Numbered from the stretch's first letter, positions 38,703 to 49,998 are shown. The stretch is DNA of 64,000 nucleotides from Candidatus Phyllobacterium onerii (GCF_028331445.1 NZ_JAQMHX010000003.1:372001-436000), one strand, 5' to 3'. Notes: generated by a model from the sequence alone, not told the origin. Program-made: numbers and translations.

Positions 38703-39166
38703 TAATGTGCATAGCCAGTGGGCACCGCAGTGGTGGCTTTCAATGTTTCCATCGAAACCGAAGCGGATATATCGAAAAATTCGACCTTCTCCACAAGCGC
38801 CTTGTAGATGTCGTCATAGGCTTCGACGCGCGGCAGTACCAGCTTCAGGATATAGTCGATCGTCCCGGTCATGCGATGCACTTCGACAATTTCGGGGATG
38901 TCGATGATCGCCGCGCGAAACTGTTCAAGCCAACCAGCGGAATGGCGGGCTGTACGCACGATCACGAACATCGTCGTCGGCAAGCCGGCATGTGCCCGAT
39001 CCAGAAGCACGACCCGCTTGGCGATATAACCATCGTCCTCCAGGCGTTGAATGCGCCGCGAACAGGCCGAGATCGAAAGGCTTACCCGATCTGCCAGATC
39101 AGAGACTGCAAGCGACGCATTTTCCTGCAGCAAATTGAGAATCTTGCGATCACGATCATCCAGCAT
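38702..39166 (-). CDS. Lrp/AsnC-family transcriptional regulator
   Basis: A 154-aa regulator with an N-terminal helix-turn-helix (MLDDRDRKILNLLQENASLA, RVSLSISACSRRIQRLEDDG) and a C-terminal RAM ligand domain (HRMTGTIDYILKLVLP). GGAGGGG precedes ATG 39166; an upstream frame to 39232 is not supported. It is divergent from an aspartate/glutamate racemase gene (147 bp gap), so it probably controls that gene in response to an amino acid. Confidence 0.92.
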   Translation of the reverse strand: MLDDRDRKILNLLQENASLAVSDLADRVSLSISACSRRIQRLEDDGYIAKRVVLLDRAHAGLPTTMFVIVRTARHSAGWLEQFRAAIIDIPEIVEVHRMTGTIDYILKLVLPRVEAYDDIYKALVEKVEFFDISASVSMETLKATTAVPTGYAH

Positions 39167-39313
39167 CTCGCCCCTCCAGCAATTTCTCAGCGCATTTGGA
39201 GAATTATACGCCTGATTTTTGCCCACCCGCAAGAAACTTCCACAAACTTTGCCAACACTCAGCGCCCATGCCGATTTATTATCCTGCCAGTAAACAATCT
39301 AGGGAACTTGCGA

Positions 39314-40036
39314 ATGCGTACTATCGGACTGATCGGCGGAATGAGCTGGGAGAGTACGGCGGTCTACTACCGCCAGATCAACGAAATGGTTCGGGCACGT
39401 CTGGGTGGTCTTGCCTCAGCCAAAATCGCCATGCAATCGCTCGATTTCGCCGAAGTCGTCGCGTTGCAGAAAAGCGACCGCTGGGATGAAGCGGCAGCTC
39501 TTCTCGCCGACGCGGCGAAGCGACTTGAAGGCGCCGGTGCGGACTGCGTCCTGATCTGTACAAATACGATGCATCTGGTGGCCGATGCGGTTGCCGCGTC
39601 CGTCAATGTTCCGCTCATCGATATCAGGCATGAAACCGGCCGCACGCTGAAGGCATCCGGCAAGAAGCGGCCCCTGCTTCTTGCGACGCGCTACACCATG
39701 GAGCACGGTTTTTACGCCGATTACATGCGTGACCATTTCGATATGGAGTTAATCGTGCCCAATGAGATTGACCGCGCCAAGGTGCATTCGGTGATCTTCG
39801 ACGAACTTTGCTGCGGTGTCGTCAAGGATGATTCCCGTCACGCGTTGGAAAAGATCGTCCAGCGCGGCAAGGATGCCGGCGCGGACTGCGTCATTCTCGG
39901 TTGCACGGAAATCTGTCTGTCCCTGACCGACGACAATCTCGCTCTGCCAGTGTTCGATTCAACGACTATTCACTCAAACGCCGCCGTGGCACACGCGCTA
40001 GGTTTGGATTTTATAAGCGAGCAGGACGCGGGTTAA
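39314..40036 (+). CDS. Aspartate/glutamate racemase family protein
   Basis: A 240-aa cofactor-independent racemase, MRTIGLIGGMSWESTAVYYR at the start. The two catalytic cysteines are in LICTNTMHLV and ILGCTEICLS. It resembles YgeA-type amino-acid racemases. The ATG at 39314 starts exactly at the family N-terminus; the frame is open much further upstream (to 38519) but over an intergenic repeat and the antisense of lrp. Confidence 0.93.
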   Translation: MRTIGLIGGMSWESTAVYYRQINEMVRARLGGLASAKIAMQSLDFAEVVALQKSDRWDEAAALLADAAKRLEGAGADCVLICTNTMHLVADAVAASVNVPLIDIRHETGRTLKASGKKRPLLLATRYTMEHGFYADYMRDHFDMELIVPNEIDRAKVHSVIFDELCCGVVKDDSRHALEKIVQRGKDAGADCVILGCTEICLSLTDDNLALPVFDSTTIHSNAAVAHALGLDFISEQDAG

Positions 40037-40041
40037 CGCTC

Positions 40042-40067
40042 TTATCTCCCCTTTGTGGGGGAGATAA
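40042..40067. terminator. Inverted repeat between convergent genes
   Basis: TTATCTCCCC (40042-40051) pairs with GGGGAGATAA (40058-40067), loop TTTGTG. It sits between the convergent stops of the racemase (40036) and metallopeptidase (40074) genes. No T run, so it may be a repeat of the CCCC-TTGTG-GGGG rhizobial type acting as an RNA stabiliser. Confidence 0.6.
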
Positions 40068-40073
40068 CTAGGC

Positions 40074-41003
40074 TCAAATATTCCCACTGAAAGTATCGCA
40101 ACTTTCCAGCTTGCCGCTGTCGAAACCACGTTTGAACCAGTTGGCGCGTTGAGCTGACGTGCCATGGTTGAAACTTTCCGGCACGACATAGCCCTGCGTC
40201 CGCCGCTGGATATTATCATCGCCGATTTGCTGGGCAGCGTTGAGTGCCTCTTCAAGATCGCCAGCTTCAAGTATACCCTGCTGCTTGGTGAAGTGCCCCC
40301 AGATACCGGCGAAGCAATCCGCTTGAAGCTCGACACGCACAGACATGGAATTCGCGTCGGCTTGGCTCATGTTCTGCCGCATCGCGTTGAATTTCGGCAG
40401 GACGCCGATGAGGTTCTGTACGTGGTGACCGACTTCATGCGCTAAGACATAGGCCTGTGCAAAATCCCCGGAAGCGCCGAATTTCTGTTCAAGTTCGTCA
40501 TAGAAGCTCAAGTCGATATAGAGCTTCTTGTCGCCGGGGCAGTAGAAGGGCCCGGATGCAGCGCTTGCAAAGCCACAGGCGGAGCGGACTTGGCCACTGA
40601 ACAACACCATGGTCGGAGCCGGATATTGCTGTCCTTCGGCCTGGAAGATGCCACTCCAGACGTCTTCGGTCTCGGCAAGAACAGTGCGCGCGAACTGCGT
40701 CATTTGATCGTCGTTCTTGACCGACGTGCCGCTGCTTGGCGCTTGGCTCTGGCCCGGCGCCAGCTGGCCGCCGTCTTCGCCGACCAGTATCTGCATCGGA
40801 TCGATGCTCGTGCAGAATTTCAGGAAGAGGAAAATCGCGGCAAGTATGACGATACCGGAAAAGCCTCCCCCGCGCGCTGTGCGAAAGCCGGATCCGCCGG
40901 GAAGGCGAAAGCCACCACCGCGGCCAATACCGCCCGGAAAACCACCGCCCTCGCCGCGTTGATCTTCAACATTGTCACTCTGCCTGCGGCCCTGCCAACG
41001 CAT
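40074..41003 (-). CDS. Neutral zinc metallopeptidase-like protein (YpfJ family)
   Basis: A 309-aa YpfJ-type protein with a Gly/Arg-rich N-terminal part, one membrane helix (GIVILAAIFLFLKF) and a periplasm-facing zinc-protease domain with HEVGHHVQNLIG and FAGIWGH. The role in E. coli is unknown. I start at ATG 41003, where the family N-terminus MRWQGRRQSDNVEDQRG begins; the longer frame to 41057 is unlikely. Confidence 0.93.
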   Translation of the reverse strand: MRWQGRRQSDNVEDQRGEGGGFPGGIGRGGGFRLPGGSGFRTARGGGFSGIVILAAIFLFLKFCTSIDPMQILVGEDGGQLAPGQSQAPSSGTSVKNDDQMTQFARTVLAETEDVWSGIFQAEGQQYPAPTMVLFSGQVRSACGFASAASGPFYCPGDKKLYIDLSFYDELEQKFGASGDFAQAYVLAHEVGHHVQNLIGVLPKFNAMRQNMSQADANSMSVRVELQADCFAGIWGHFTKQQGILEAGDLEEALNAAQQIGDDNIQRRTQGYVVPESFNHGTSAQRANWFKRGFDSGKLESCDTFSGNI

Positions 41004-41273
41004 TTCCTGTCTCCCGGTTCTTGCATCGGCACAGACGTCGATGCGCTGTAGTTCCAACAGTATAGTGCGATATTTGTTTCACGCACGGTGCTATTTTTCA
41101 ACGTGTAGCTGCAGTCCATGGATAATCAATTTTCGTGACTGATTAATGCACACGATATATCTGGCCGAAAACTGCTGCGAAAAACCGTAAAATCGCGCGT
41201 TTTTGGGGTTACACAATGCGCTTCCTTTGCCTATAAGGCAGCCTTAGCCTCGCATTTGGAATTATATGCCTGC

Positions 41274-41300
41274 CCGTACGGTCAAACCGTGCGGTTTTTT
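41274..41300 (+). terminator. Terminator-like hairpin in the carB leader (possible attenuator)
   Basis: CCGTACGGT (41274-41282), loop CAA, ACCGTGCGG (41286-41294), then TTTTTT. The 9-bp stem and six Ts make a strong intrinsic terminator, ending 30 bp before the carB ATG. No plus-strand gene lies between 40036 and here that would need it, so it is best explained as regulation within the carB leader. Confidence 0.7.
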
Positions 41301-41330
41301 GTGCAGCACGCTATTGATAGGAACGTACCC

Positions 41331-44300
41331 ATGCCAAAACGCACCGACATCAAATCTATTCTGATCATCGGCGCAGGTCCGATCATCATCGGTCAGGCAT
41401 GCGAATTCGATTATTCCGGCACACAGGCCTGCAAGGCACTAAAGGAAGAGGGTTATCGCGTTATCCTCGTCAATTCCAATCCGGCGACAATCATGACCGA
41501 TCCGGAGTTGGCCGACGCGACTTACATCGAGCCGATCACCCCGGAAGTTGTCGCCAAAATCATCGCCAAGGAGCGCCCGGACGCGCTGCTGCCGACGATG
41601 GGCGGACAGACTGCGCTCAACACCGCGCTGTCGCTTCGTCGCATGGGTGTACTTGACCGCTACAATGTCGAAATGATCGGTGCCAACGCCGAGGCTATTG
41701 ATAAGGCGGAGGACCGCGCGCTTTTTCGCGAGGCGATGGCCAAGATCGGTCTCGAAACGCCAAAATCCATGTTGGCGAATGCCACCGAAGTCAAGGACCA
41801 CGACCGCAAGTTGCATCAAGAGCAGCGTGAAACCGTAAAAGCCAGATATTCCGGCGCCGAACTCGACGCGGCTTTGGACAAGCTTGAGACCGAGTGGCAG
41901 CTTGGCGAAGGCGACCGCAAGCAGCGCTATGTTTCCCATGCGCTGGGTATGGCAGGTGCGGCGCTCGATCACGTCGGGCTTCCCGCCATCATTCGCCCGT
42001 CCTTTACAATGGGAGGCACCGGCGGCGGCATCGCCTACAATCGCACCGAATTCTACGAGATCATTGGCAGCGGTCTCGATGCGTCGCCTACGACCGAAGT
42101 GCTGATCGAAGAATCGGTCCTAGGCTGGAAGGAGTATGAGATGGAGGTTGTCCGTGACAAGGCGGATAACTGCATCATCATCTGTTCCATCGAAAACATC
42201 GATCCGATGGGTGTCCATACCGGTGACTCCATCACCGTCGCCCCTGCCTTGACCCTGACGGACAAGGAATACCAGATCATGCGCAACGCCTCGATCGCGG
42301 TGCTGCGCGAGATTGGTGTTGAAACCGGCGGCTCGAACGTGCAGTTCGCGGTGAATCCGGAAAATGGCCGTCTGATCGTCATTGAAATGAATCCCCGCGT
42401 GTCACGTTCATCGGCGTTGGCATCAAAGGCAACGGGCTTCCCGATCGCCAAGATCGCGGCGAAACTTGCCGTCGGTTACACGCTGGACGAGCTCGACAAC
42501 GACATTACCGGCGGAGCCACCCCCGCTTCGTTCGAGCCCTCGATCGACTATGTCGTCACCAAGATCCCGCGCTTCGCCTTCGAAAAGTTCCCCGGCGCCG
42601 AACCGACGCTGACGACTGCGATGAAATCGGTGGGCGAAGTCATGGCCATCGGCCGCACCTTCAAGGAATCATTGCAGAAAGCGCTGCGTGGCCTTGAAAC
42701 CGGGCTTACCGGCCTTGACGAGATCGCAATTCCCGGGCTTGGCGAAGGCAATGACAACAATGCCATCCGTGCCGCCATCGGCGTGCCGACACCGGACCGC
42801 CTGCGTATGGTGGGCCAGGCCCTGCGTCTTGGCCTATCTGTCGAGGAAGTTCACGAAGGCTGCAAGATCGATCCATGGTTCCTGGAACAGATGGCGGAGA
42901 TTGTCGCTACCGAAGAGCGCGTGCGGGAGCACGGCCTGCCGCAGGATGCGCAGAACCTGCGCATGTTGAAAGGCATGGGCTTTTCTGACGCTCGCCTTGC
43001 CAGCCTTGCTAAAATCGAACCCAGCGACGTCACCAAGCTGCGTCACAAGCTCGATGTTCATCCGGTCTTCAAGCGCATCGATACCTGCGCCGCCGAATTT
43101 GCTTCGCCGACCGCCTATATGTACTCGACCTATGAAGTGCCATTCGCCGGCGCGCTCGCGTCCGAAGCGCAGGTCTCCGATCGAAAGAAAGTTGTCATCC
43201 TTGGCGGCGGTCCCAATCGTATCGGCCAGGGCATCGAGTTCGATTATTGCTGCTGCCATGCCGCCTTCGCCCTGCGTGATGCAGGTTACGAAGCCATCAT
43301 GATCAACTGCAATCCGGAGACTGTTTCAACGGACTACGACACGTCGGACCGGCTCTATTTCGAACCGCTGACGGCCGAAGACGTGCTGGAAATCCTGCGC
43401 GCCGAACAGACCGCAGGAACGCTGCACGGTGTCATCGTCCAGTTTGGCGGTCAGACCCCGCTGAAGCTTGCGGATGCCCTTGAGAAAGCCGGTATCCCAA
43501 TCCTCGGCACCTCCCCCGATGCAATCGATCTTGCCGAAGATCGCGACCGTTTTCAGAAGCTTCTGATCAAACTCGACCTTGCCCAGCCGAAAAATGGCAT
43601 CGCCTATTCCGTTGAACAGGCCCGCACCATTGCCGGCGAGCTCGGCTTTCCGCTCGTCGTTCGCCCGTCCTATGTTTTGGGTGGCCGCGCCATGCAGATC
43701 ATCCACGACGAGCGCGGTCTGCAGAGTTACCTGCTCGATACGGTGCCGGAACTCGTGCCCGAGGATATCAAGCAGAAGTACCCGAACGACAAGACCGGCC
43801 AGATCAACACGCTGCTGGGCAAAAACCCGCTCCTCTTTGACCGCTATCTGAGCGAAGCAATCGAGGTCGACGTGGACTGCCTCTGCGATGGCAAGAATAC
43901 CTGGATATCCGGCATCATGGAGCACATCGAAGAGGCCGGTATCCATTCGGGCGACAGCGCCTGTTCGTTACCCGTCCACTCGCTTTCGGCAGAAACTGTT
44001 GCCGAACTCGAAAAGCAAACCGCTGCGCTCGCCAAATCACTCAATGTCGTCGGCCTGATGAACGTGCAATACGCCATCAAGAACGGCACAATCTATGTGC
44101 TTGAAGTCAATCCCCGCGCCTCGCGCACAGTCCCCTTTGTCGCCAAGACCATCGGTACGCCTATTGCCAAGGTTGCGGCGCGTATCATGGCTGGCGAAAC
44201 GCTGGATGAAGCACTGGCCAATTATGGCGGCAAACCTTCGACGACGGCGCGCAAACACATCGCGGTAAAAGAGGCCGTGTTCCCATTCGCGCGCTTTCCC

Positions 44301-44816
44301 GGCGTCGACACATTGCTCGGACCGGAAATGCGCTCGACCGGCGAAGTGATGGGGCTCGACTACGATTACGCCTTGGCCTTCGCCAAGTCACAGCTAGGTG
44401 CCGGTGTCGACCTGCCGCGAGATGGAACGCTATTCGTGTCGGTCCGTGACGAGGACAAGCAACGCATTCTCGCGCCCGTAAAACGTCTGGCGGCGTTGGG
44501 GTTCAAAATTCTTGCTACCGGAGGCACCGCCCGCTTCCTCGGCGAAAATGGTGTCGAAGCCCAGAAAATCAACAAGGTGCAGGAAGGCCGGCCGCATGTG
44601 GAGGATGCCATCCGCAACCGCCAGGTGCAATTGGTCTTCAATACTACCGACAGTGCCAAGGCGATCTCGGACTCGAAATCACTCCGCCGTGCAACGTTGA
44701 TGCAGAAGGTGCCGTATTACACAACGTTGTCGGGAGCTGACGCAGTTGCCGAAGCTATCGCCGCGCTGAAGGCGGGATCGCTGGAGGTCAGGCCACTGCA
44801 GGATTATTTTCTCTGA
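41331..44816 (+). CDS. carB: Carbamoyl-phosphate synthase large subunit
   Basis: A 1161-aa synthetase that makes carbamoyl phosphate from bicarbonate, ATP and the ammonia delivered by CarA. The two homologous ATP-grasp halves begin at [20 protein letters not shown] and [20 protein letters not shown]; both have [10 protein letters not shown] or [10 protein letters not shown] type ATP sites and [18 protein letters not shown] / [18 protein letters not shown]. The C-terminal MGS-like allosteric domain runs from about 1020. ATG 41331 matches the conserved N-terminus MPKRTDIKS; the frame start at 41256 lies in the leader hairpin region. Confidence 0.98.
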   Translation: MPKRTDIKSILIIGAGPIIIGQACEFDYSGTQACKALKEEGYRVILVNSNPATIMTDPELADATYIEPITPEVVAKIIAKERPDALLPTMGGQTALNTALSLRRMGVLDRYNVEMIGANAEAIDKAEDRALFREAMAKIGLETPKSMLANATEVKDHDRKLHQEQRETVKARYSGAELDAALDKLETEWQLGEGDRKQRYVSHALGMAGAALDHVGLPAIIRPSFTMGGTGGGIAYNRTEFYEIIGSGLDASPTTEVLIEESVLGWKEYEMEVVRDKADNCIIICSIENIDPMGVHTGDSITVAPALTLTDKEYQIMRNASIAVLREIGVETGGSNVQFAVNPENGRLIVIEMNPRVSRSSALASKATGFPIAKIAAKLAVGYTLDELDNDITGGATPASFEPSIDYVVTKIPRFAFEKFPGAEPTLTTAMKSVGEVMAIGRTFKESLQKALRGLETGLTGLDEIAIPGLGEGNDNNAIRAAIGVPTPDRLRMVGQALRLGLSVEEVHEGCKIDPWFLEQMAEIVATEERVREHGLPQDAQNLRMLKGMGFSDARLASLAKIEPSDVTKLRHKLDVHPVFKRIDTCAAEFASPTAYMYSTYEVPFAGALASEAQVSDRKKVVILGGGPNRIGQGIEFDYCCCHAAFALRDAGYEAIMINCNPETVSTDYDTSDRLYFEPLTAEDVLEILRAEQTAGTLHGVIVQFGGQTPLKLADALEKAGIPILGTSPDAIDLAEDRDRFQKLLIKLDLAQPKNGIAYSVEQARTIAGELGFPLVVRPSYVLGGRAMQIIHDERGLQSYLLDTVPELVPEDIKQKYPNDKTGQINTLLGKNPLLFDRYLSEAIEVDVDCLCDGKNTWISGIMEHIEEAGIHSGDSACSLPVHSLSAETVAELEKQTAALAKSLNVVGLMNVQYAIKNGTIYVLEVNPRASRTVPFVAKTIGTPIAKVAARIMAGETLDEALANYGGKPSTTARKHIAVKEAVFPFARFPGVDTLLGPEMRSTGEVMGLDYDYALAFAKSQLGAGVDLPRDGTLFVSVRDEDKQRILAPVKRLAALGFKILATGGTARFLGENGVEAQKINKVQEGRPHVEDAIRNRQVQLVFNTTDSAKAISDSKSLRRATLMQKVPYYTTLSGADAVAEAIAALKAGSLEVRPLQDYFL

Positions 44817-44880
44817 TTTGGTCAGGCCGGAGGATGCTGAGTAAGCTAGCCTCCGTCCTGATTGAACACGAAACGACCAT

Positions 44881-46665
44881 TCAAACGCCTGCAATACCCT
44901 CTTCTTCCAGTCCATGGCCGGATGGATCGCTGACGAAATGCAGCACCTTGGAGAAGACATGATCGTTTTTGTCCTCGCGCCCGATATGAACGACTGTTGA
45001 TTTGGCCAGGTCAACGCGCAGCACAGCGGTAACCCGTTCGTAGGCGTCCTTCTCCATACCGTCCAGCGCCTCATCGATCACGACCCAGGTTGGTTTATGC
45101 AGTTTGAGCCGCGCGAAAGCGAGAGACTGCTGTTCGTCGTCACTCAATTCCCTGTCCCAGCGCGCCCTGAAGTCAAGCATCGGTTCGAGCCGGGTCAAAC
45201 CCAGCTCGTGTAGCGCCGAGACAAGTTCCTCATCGGAAAATCCGTCTTTGCCGACAGGGTAGGACATCGCCTCACGCAAGCTGCCTGGAGGAAAATAAGG
45301 CAGGCGCGGCATAAAAAGAATGTTGGCATTCGCCGGCAGGCTGACGGTGCCGGCCCCCCAAGGCCAGAGGCCGGCCATGGCCCGAAAGAGCAGGGTTCTG
45401 TCGATCCCGGGTTCGCTGGTAATCAACACACGCTCGCCCTCCTTGACCACGGCCTTCTTCTCCTTCAAGCGGACCGTCTCGCGCGGGGCCGTGATCTTCA
45501 GTTTGTCGAGGACGATCTGGTTCGTCTCCGATTGCGTGAACTTGATCCGTTGTTCGACGCTGCTCTTGATGTCGGTCGCCTGTACGGCCTGCCGGAACGA
45601 GGTCACGCGCAAGAGCGTGGCACGCCAGTCGGCGATAGCACCGAAATTATTGACGAACCACTTCAAGGCATCATGCACCTGGTTGAACGCCCCAATCGCC
45701 GCCATCAACCCGCCAAATGACAGGTTTCCAGCAAAGTAGACGGGTGCTGCCACAAGAATGGGCGCGACAATGGTGATCCAGCCATAACCGGAAGTGACCC
45801 AGGTCAGCTGTGTCAGCGCCGTAACCAGCAAGCGGATTGCCGCGAGAAGACTATCGATATCAAAACCGATCCGGCGATTCTCGTCAGCCTCTCCTCTATA
45901 GAGCGAAATTGCATCGATGTGCTCGTTGACTCGCATCAGCGAAAAACGAAGCTCGGACTCTTTCTGGTAGCGGTCCGCGTTGTACCGTATCAATTTCCGC
46001 CCGACGAACCAGCTGAGCCACGATGCAGATGCGGCATAGAGGATAGCTGCCCACACCATGTAACCAGGGATGGAAAAGCTATAGCCATAGACATTGAACA
46101 CGAAACCACTGGAAAACGTCCACAGGACGCCGATGAAGCTCACGAGCAGTATCGTGGCCTGCAACAATCCAAACCCGAGATCAGTCGACATTTCCGAAAG
46201 ATGCCGCGCATCTTCATGCAGACGCTGGTCGGGGTTGACGCCAATTGGTCCAGAATTTGAAAGTTTGAATGCCCGGCGCGGTTCCAGCCATTCACCGACC
46301 AGATCGCGGGTCAGTCCCTCGCGCAGCTTCAACCGCGTCATCTGGTTCAGCCAGGTTTGTGCGACGTTGAAAACGAGAAGAACCGAAGCGATTGCGAAAA
46401 AAACCATCAGCTGGTCGACAAATGCCGGGAAATCACGTCGCGACAGTGAATCGTAAAATGGGACATTCCAGCGGTTCAGCAGTACCTGGCCCGCTGATGT
46501 GACGATGATGATACTGACCACGCCGAGAATCATCAGAATCAGGCGGTTGCGAACCGGCGATATCCAGTAGATATCCAAAATCACGCGCAACTGGGAGAGC
46601 AGCCCTGCTTCCACTTCGCCCGCGACCGAGGTGGCTGTGGATCGGCTTGGTTTCTGCTCCGCCAT
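44881..46665 (-). CDS. ExsE/BacA-related ABC transporter with degenerate ATP-binding site
   Basis: A 594-aa half transporter. The N-terminal membrane domain of the SbmA/BacA-like ABC_membrane_2 type (RNRLILMILGVVSIIIV, LNRWNVPFYDSLSRRDFPAF, FNVAQTWLNQMTRLKLREGL) is followed by an ABC domain. Where Walker A (GPSGSGKST) is expected the protein reads ITSEPGIDRTLLFRAMAGLW, with no Lys-Ser/Thr. The signature is LSDDEQQSLAFARL and Walker B is WVVIDEALDG, so Glu is kept. It may be a non-canonical or inactive ATPase. The ATG at 46665 has a GGGGGAGA site. Substrate unknown; rhizobial relatives move peptides, B12-like compounds or lipids. Confidence 0.88.
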   Translation of the reverse strand: MAEQKPSRSTATSVAGEVEAGLLSQLRVILDIYWISPVRNRLILMILGVVSIIIVTSAGQVLLNRWNVPFYDSLSRRDFPAFVDQLMVFFAIASVLLVFNVAQTWLNQMTRLKLREGLTRDLVGEWLEPRRAFKLSNSGPIGVNPDQRLHEDARHLSEMSTDLGFGLLQATILLVSFIGVLWTFSSGFVFNVYGYSFSIPGYMVWAAILYAASASWLSWFVGRKLIRYNADRYQKESELRFSLMRVNEHIDAISLYRGEADENRRIGFDIDSLLAAIRLLVTALTQLTWVTSGYGWITIVAPILVAAPVYFAGNLSFGGLMAAIGAFNQVHDALKWFVNNFGAIADWRATLLRVTSFRQAVQATDIKSSVEQRIKFTQSETNQIVLDKLKITAPRETVRLKEKKAVVKEGERVLITSEPGIDRTLLFRAMAGLWPWGAGTVSLPANANILFMPRLPYFPPGSLREAMSYPVGKDGFSDEELVSALHELGLTRLEPMLDFRARWDRELSDDEQQSLAFARLKLHKPTWVVIDEALDGMEKDAYERVTAVLRVDLAKSTVVHIGREDKNDHVFSKVLHFVSDPSGHGLEEEGIAGV

Positions 46666-46998
46666 GAGTCTCCCCCGTGGACGACCGCGATTCGGCCAGT
46701 TCACATTAGCATCTACTATTAAAACACGTCGGACAGTGTGCTGAAATTCAACAAGGAATGTAGGGCCAAAATTTGCCTATGCAACCCGCCGCACTTAACC
46801 CTGACGATAAACCCATTCCAATATGGCTTGTTTTGGGGCAAATTCTGTCATATGTAATCCGCATCGATTTTATCGGTCGAGTGACTTTGCGACCTGCGTA
46901 ACCTGTTGCGCTTCCTGATGAACTCCATTGCATAGGTTCGATTCCCTGGGCCGCAAATGTGCTTGCTGCCTGTCTTATATATCTGAAAGGAATTTCCC
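46666..46998 (+). other. Divergent region with the cspA leader
   Basis: 333 bp without an ORF of note. The part nearest the cold-shock gene probably holds its long 5' UTR; AAAGGAA (about 46988-46994) is the ribosome site. I cannot place the promoter with confidence. Confidence 0.45.
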
Positions 46999-47211
46999 AT
47001 GGCTACGGGAACAGTGAAATGGTTCAACGGCACCAAGGGCTACGGTTTCATCCAGCCTGATACTGGCGGTGCAGACGTATTCGTCCATATCTCCGCTGTT
47101 GAACGCGCGGGTTTGCGCGGTCTCAATGATGGCCAGAAGGTCAACTACGAGATCGTACAGGACCGTCGTTCGGGCAAGTCGTCCGCTGACAACCTTAGCG
47201 TTGCCGGCTGA
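46999..47211 (+). CDS. cspA: Cold-shock protein (CspA family)
   Basis: A 70-aa single cold-shock domain, MATGTVKWFNGTKGYGFIQP at the start. RNP1 (KGYGFIQPD) and RNP2 (VFVHISAV) are both present, so it should bind single-stranded RNA or DNA as a chaperone. The AAAGGAA site, a long leader and a strong terminator after it form a self-contained unit. Confidence 0.97.
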   Translation: MATGTVKWFNGTKGYGFIQPDTGGADVFVHISAVERAGLRGLNDGQKVNYEIVQDRRSGKSSADNLSVAG

Positions 47212-47255
47212 TAACACATACGGGAATCGTCTGATTTCTGAACGCACATGAATTT

Positions 47256-47283
47256 AAAAGGCGGGATTTTATCCCGCCTTTTT
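47256..47283. terminator. Rho-independent terminator after cspA
   Basis: AAAAGGCGGGAT (47256-47267) pairs with ATCCCGCCTTTT; T runs on both strands. It also serves the convergent glutathione-transferase gene ending at 47289. Confidence 0.9.
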
Positions 47284-47288
47284 CATTT

Positions 47289-47903
47289 TCAGTCTGGCAG
47301 CCATGTGATCGGAACATGGCCCTGGTCGCCCGCGACGCGGCTCAGCCATTTTGCCACGGATGGATAGGCCGAGAGGTCGTATCCGCCGCGATTGGCTTCG
47401 TGGGTATAGGCATAGAGTGCAATATCGGCGAGGCTGATGTTGCTGCCTGTGAAGTAAGGCGTCTTCTGCAGTTGGTTTTCCATCACCAGCAATGCTTTGT
47501 TGCCGCCTTCCAGCGTTGCTGCCAGGCGCTCCGGCGTCGCATCCTTTGCCCGCTCCGGATAGACCAGCAATGCCCGGCGAACGGCGATATTTGGCTCATG
47601 CGTGTATTGTTCGAAGAACAGCCATTGATACATCAAGGCGCGCTCGTACGAATCCTCGGGAACAAAACGACTGCCTTCCGCCAAATGAAGCAGAATGGCA
47701 TTCGATTCTGCAAGAAAGCGTCCGTCGTCGAACTCAAGCAAAGGCACCTTGCCGTTTGGATTCTTCGCCATGAATTCAGGTTTACGCGTTGAACCATCGG
47801 TTGAAGAAATCGATATGTGCTCGAAAGGCATCGCCAATTTCGCCATTAAAAGCCGCGGCTTGTAGCAATTTCCTGAATCAGGCTGTGAATAAAGTCTTGG
47901 CAT
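47289..47903 (-). CDS. Glutathione S-transferase family protein
   Basis: A 204-aa GST. The N-terminal thioredoxin fold has MPRLYSQPDSGNCYKPRLLM and the glutathione site NPNGKVPLLEFDDGRFLAES (Pro after Val, then Glu-Ser). The helical C-terminal domain has NISLADIALYAY. Substrate unknown. AGGAGA precedes ATG 47903. Confidence 0.93.
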   Translation of the reverse strand: MPRLYSQPDSGNCYKPRLLMAKLAMPFEHISISSTDGSTRKPEFMAKNPNGKVPLLEFDDGRFLAESNAILLHLAEGSRFVPEDSYERALMYQWLFFEQYTHEPNIAVRRALLVYPERAKDATPERLAATLEGGNKALLVMENQLQKTPYFTGSNISLADIALYAYTHEANRGGYDLSAYPSVAKWLSRVAGDQGHVPITWLPD

Positions 47904-48077
47904 GGTAGCGGTCTCCTGAGAGCGTCGGTGCGGGCACACAAATGACGGCTTGGTTGGCGGGCGACTATTCCGACGACGAGCCGATATGTCCAATCATTTT
48001 GATTGAAGCATTCTTCAAACATTGCTGATGTATTCGGCATTCGATGCCACACCCTGCACAGAAACTGCATAATGTGA

Positions 48078-49364
<1,287 letters not shown>

Positions 49365-49385
49365 GAAGATCAATAGATGAAATCG

Positions 49386-49407
49386 AGGGGCCCAATGGCC
49401 CCTTTTT
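49386..49407 (+). terminator. Rho-independent terminator after aatA
   Basis: GGGGCC / GGCCCC stem (49387-49402), loop CAAT, then TTTTT. Confidence 0.85.
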
Positions 49408-49453
49408 CATTCGTCGAATGTAGCTCGGAACATCGCCTTGTCCTAAAGCACCC

Positions 49454-49501
49454 TCTCCCTCCGTCATCCTGGGGCTTGACCCGAGGATGACGGAGAGGGA
49501 G
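49454..49501. repeat. Palindromic intergenic repeat, GTCATCC type
   Basis: CTCCGTCATCCT pairs with AGGATGACGGAG around the core GGGGCTTGACCCG. This palindrome type with the GGCTTGACCC core is scattered in many alphaproteobacterial genomes. It overlaps the 3' end of the small ORF at 49464. Confidence 0.75.
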
Positions 49502-49661
49502 ACGTTTTGCGACGTCTGCTGTCGGCCCAAGCGTTGCCGGCCATATCATCGTCTTCGTTTGAAAACTGAGGCCAGACGAGAACATCGTCCATTGCTTCCG
49601 CTATTCGCTTTGCGTCTTCTGCCCAATCGGCACGAAGCTCACTAACTATATTATTGCGCAT
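49464..49661 (-). CDS. Small protein whose C-terminus reads into a repeat
   Basis: A 65-aa ORF, MRNNIVSELRADWAEDAKRI at the start, mostly acidic helix; AAGGA lies 10 nt before ATG 49661. Its last residues (SPSPSSSGQAPG) come from the palindromic repeat, so the original C-terminus was probably replaced. No family recognised. Confidence 0.5.
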   Translation of the reverse strand: MRNNIVSELRADWAEDAKRIAEAMDDVLVWPQFSNEDDDMAGNAWADSRRRKTSPSPSSSGQAPG

Positions 49662-49680
49662 CGGATGTTCCTTCACCCCA

Positions 49681-49805
49681 GAAAAGAAAAGAGGCCGGAC
49701 AATTGCCCGGCCTTAAGTTTTGAAGGTGCCGTTTCCGGCTATACCTCCAGAGGGGAACACTTGCGGGCGCGCAATGGGAGGAGGAGACGCACCGGCAAGT
49801 GATGT
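49681..49805 (-). ncRNA. abcR: AbcR-like (alpha-r15) sRNA downstream of lsrB
   Basis: On the minus strand: a hairpin (CACTTGC/GCAAGTG at 49758-49764 and 49795-49801) whose loop carries CTCCTCCTCCC, then an internal CCTCTGGAGG, then a terminator hairpin AGGCCGG/CCGGCCT (49692-49713) followed by a T-rich tail (complement of 49681-49691). AbcR sRNAs of Sinorhizobium and Agrobacterium lie next to lsrB/vtlR, have anti-SD loops and repress ABC-transporter mRNAs with Hfq. The match is by position and layout; the 5' end near 49805 is a guess. Confidence 0.72.
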
Positions 49806-49998
49806 GGATATGAGCCCTTTGACGCTGTCTCGCAACATCCAATTGTGCATCGCACCCATGCGTTTGGTGCATACCGGCGAAATCAAGGGAAATGTTGGAA
49901 TTGCAGGTGTGGAATGTCGGTGACGCGGGCAAAATCATGCTGCAAAGCAGCACGAGATTGGAAAGAAAAACTTTTCGTAAAATGTCGTAATGGCTTGC

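Noticed and set aside
38519-39313. N-terminal extension of the racemase frame
   Set aside because: Runs through an intergenic repeat and antisense to lrp; the family N-terminus begins exactly at ATG 39314.
46930-46965. tRNA-like T-loop sequence (GGTTCGATTCCC) in the cspA leader
   Set aside because: The flanking bases do not form a T stem or acceptor stem, so it is not a tRNA or a clear tRNA fragment.
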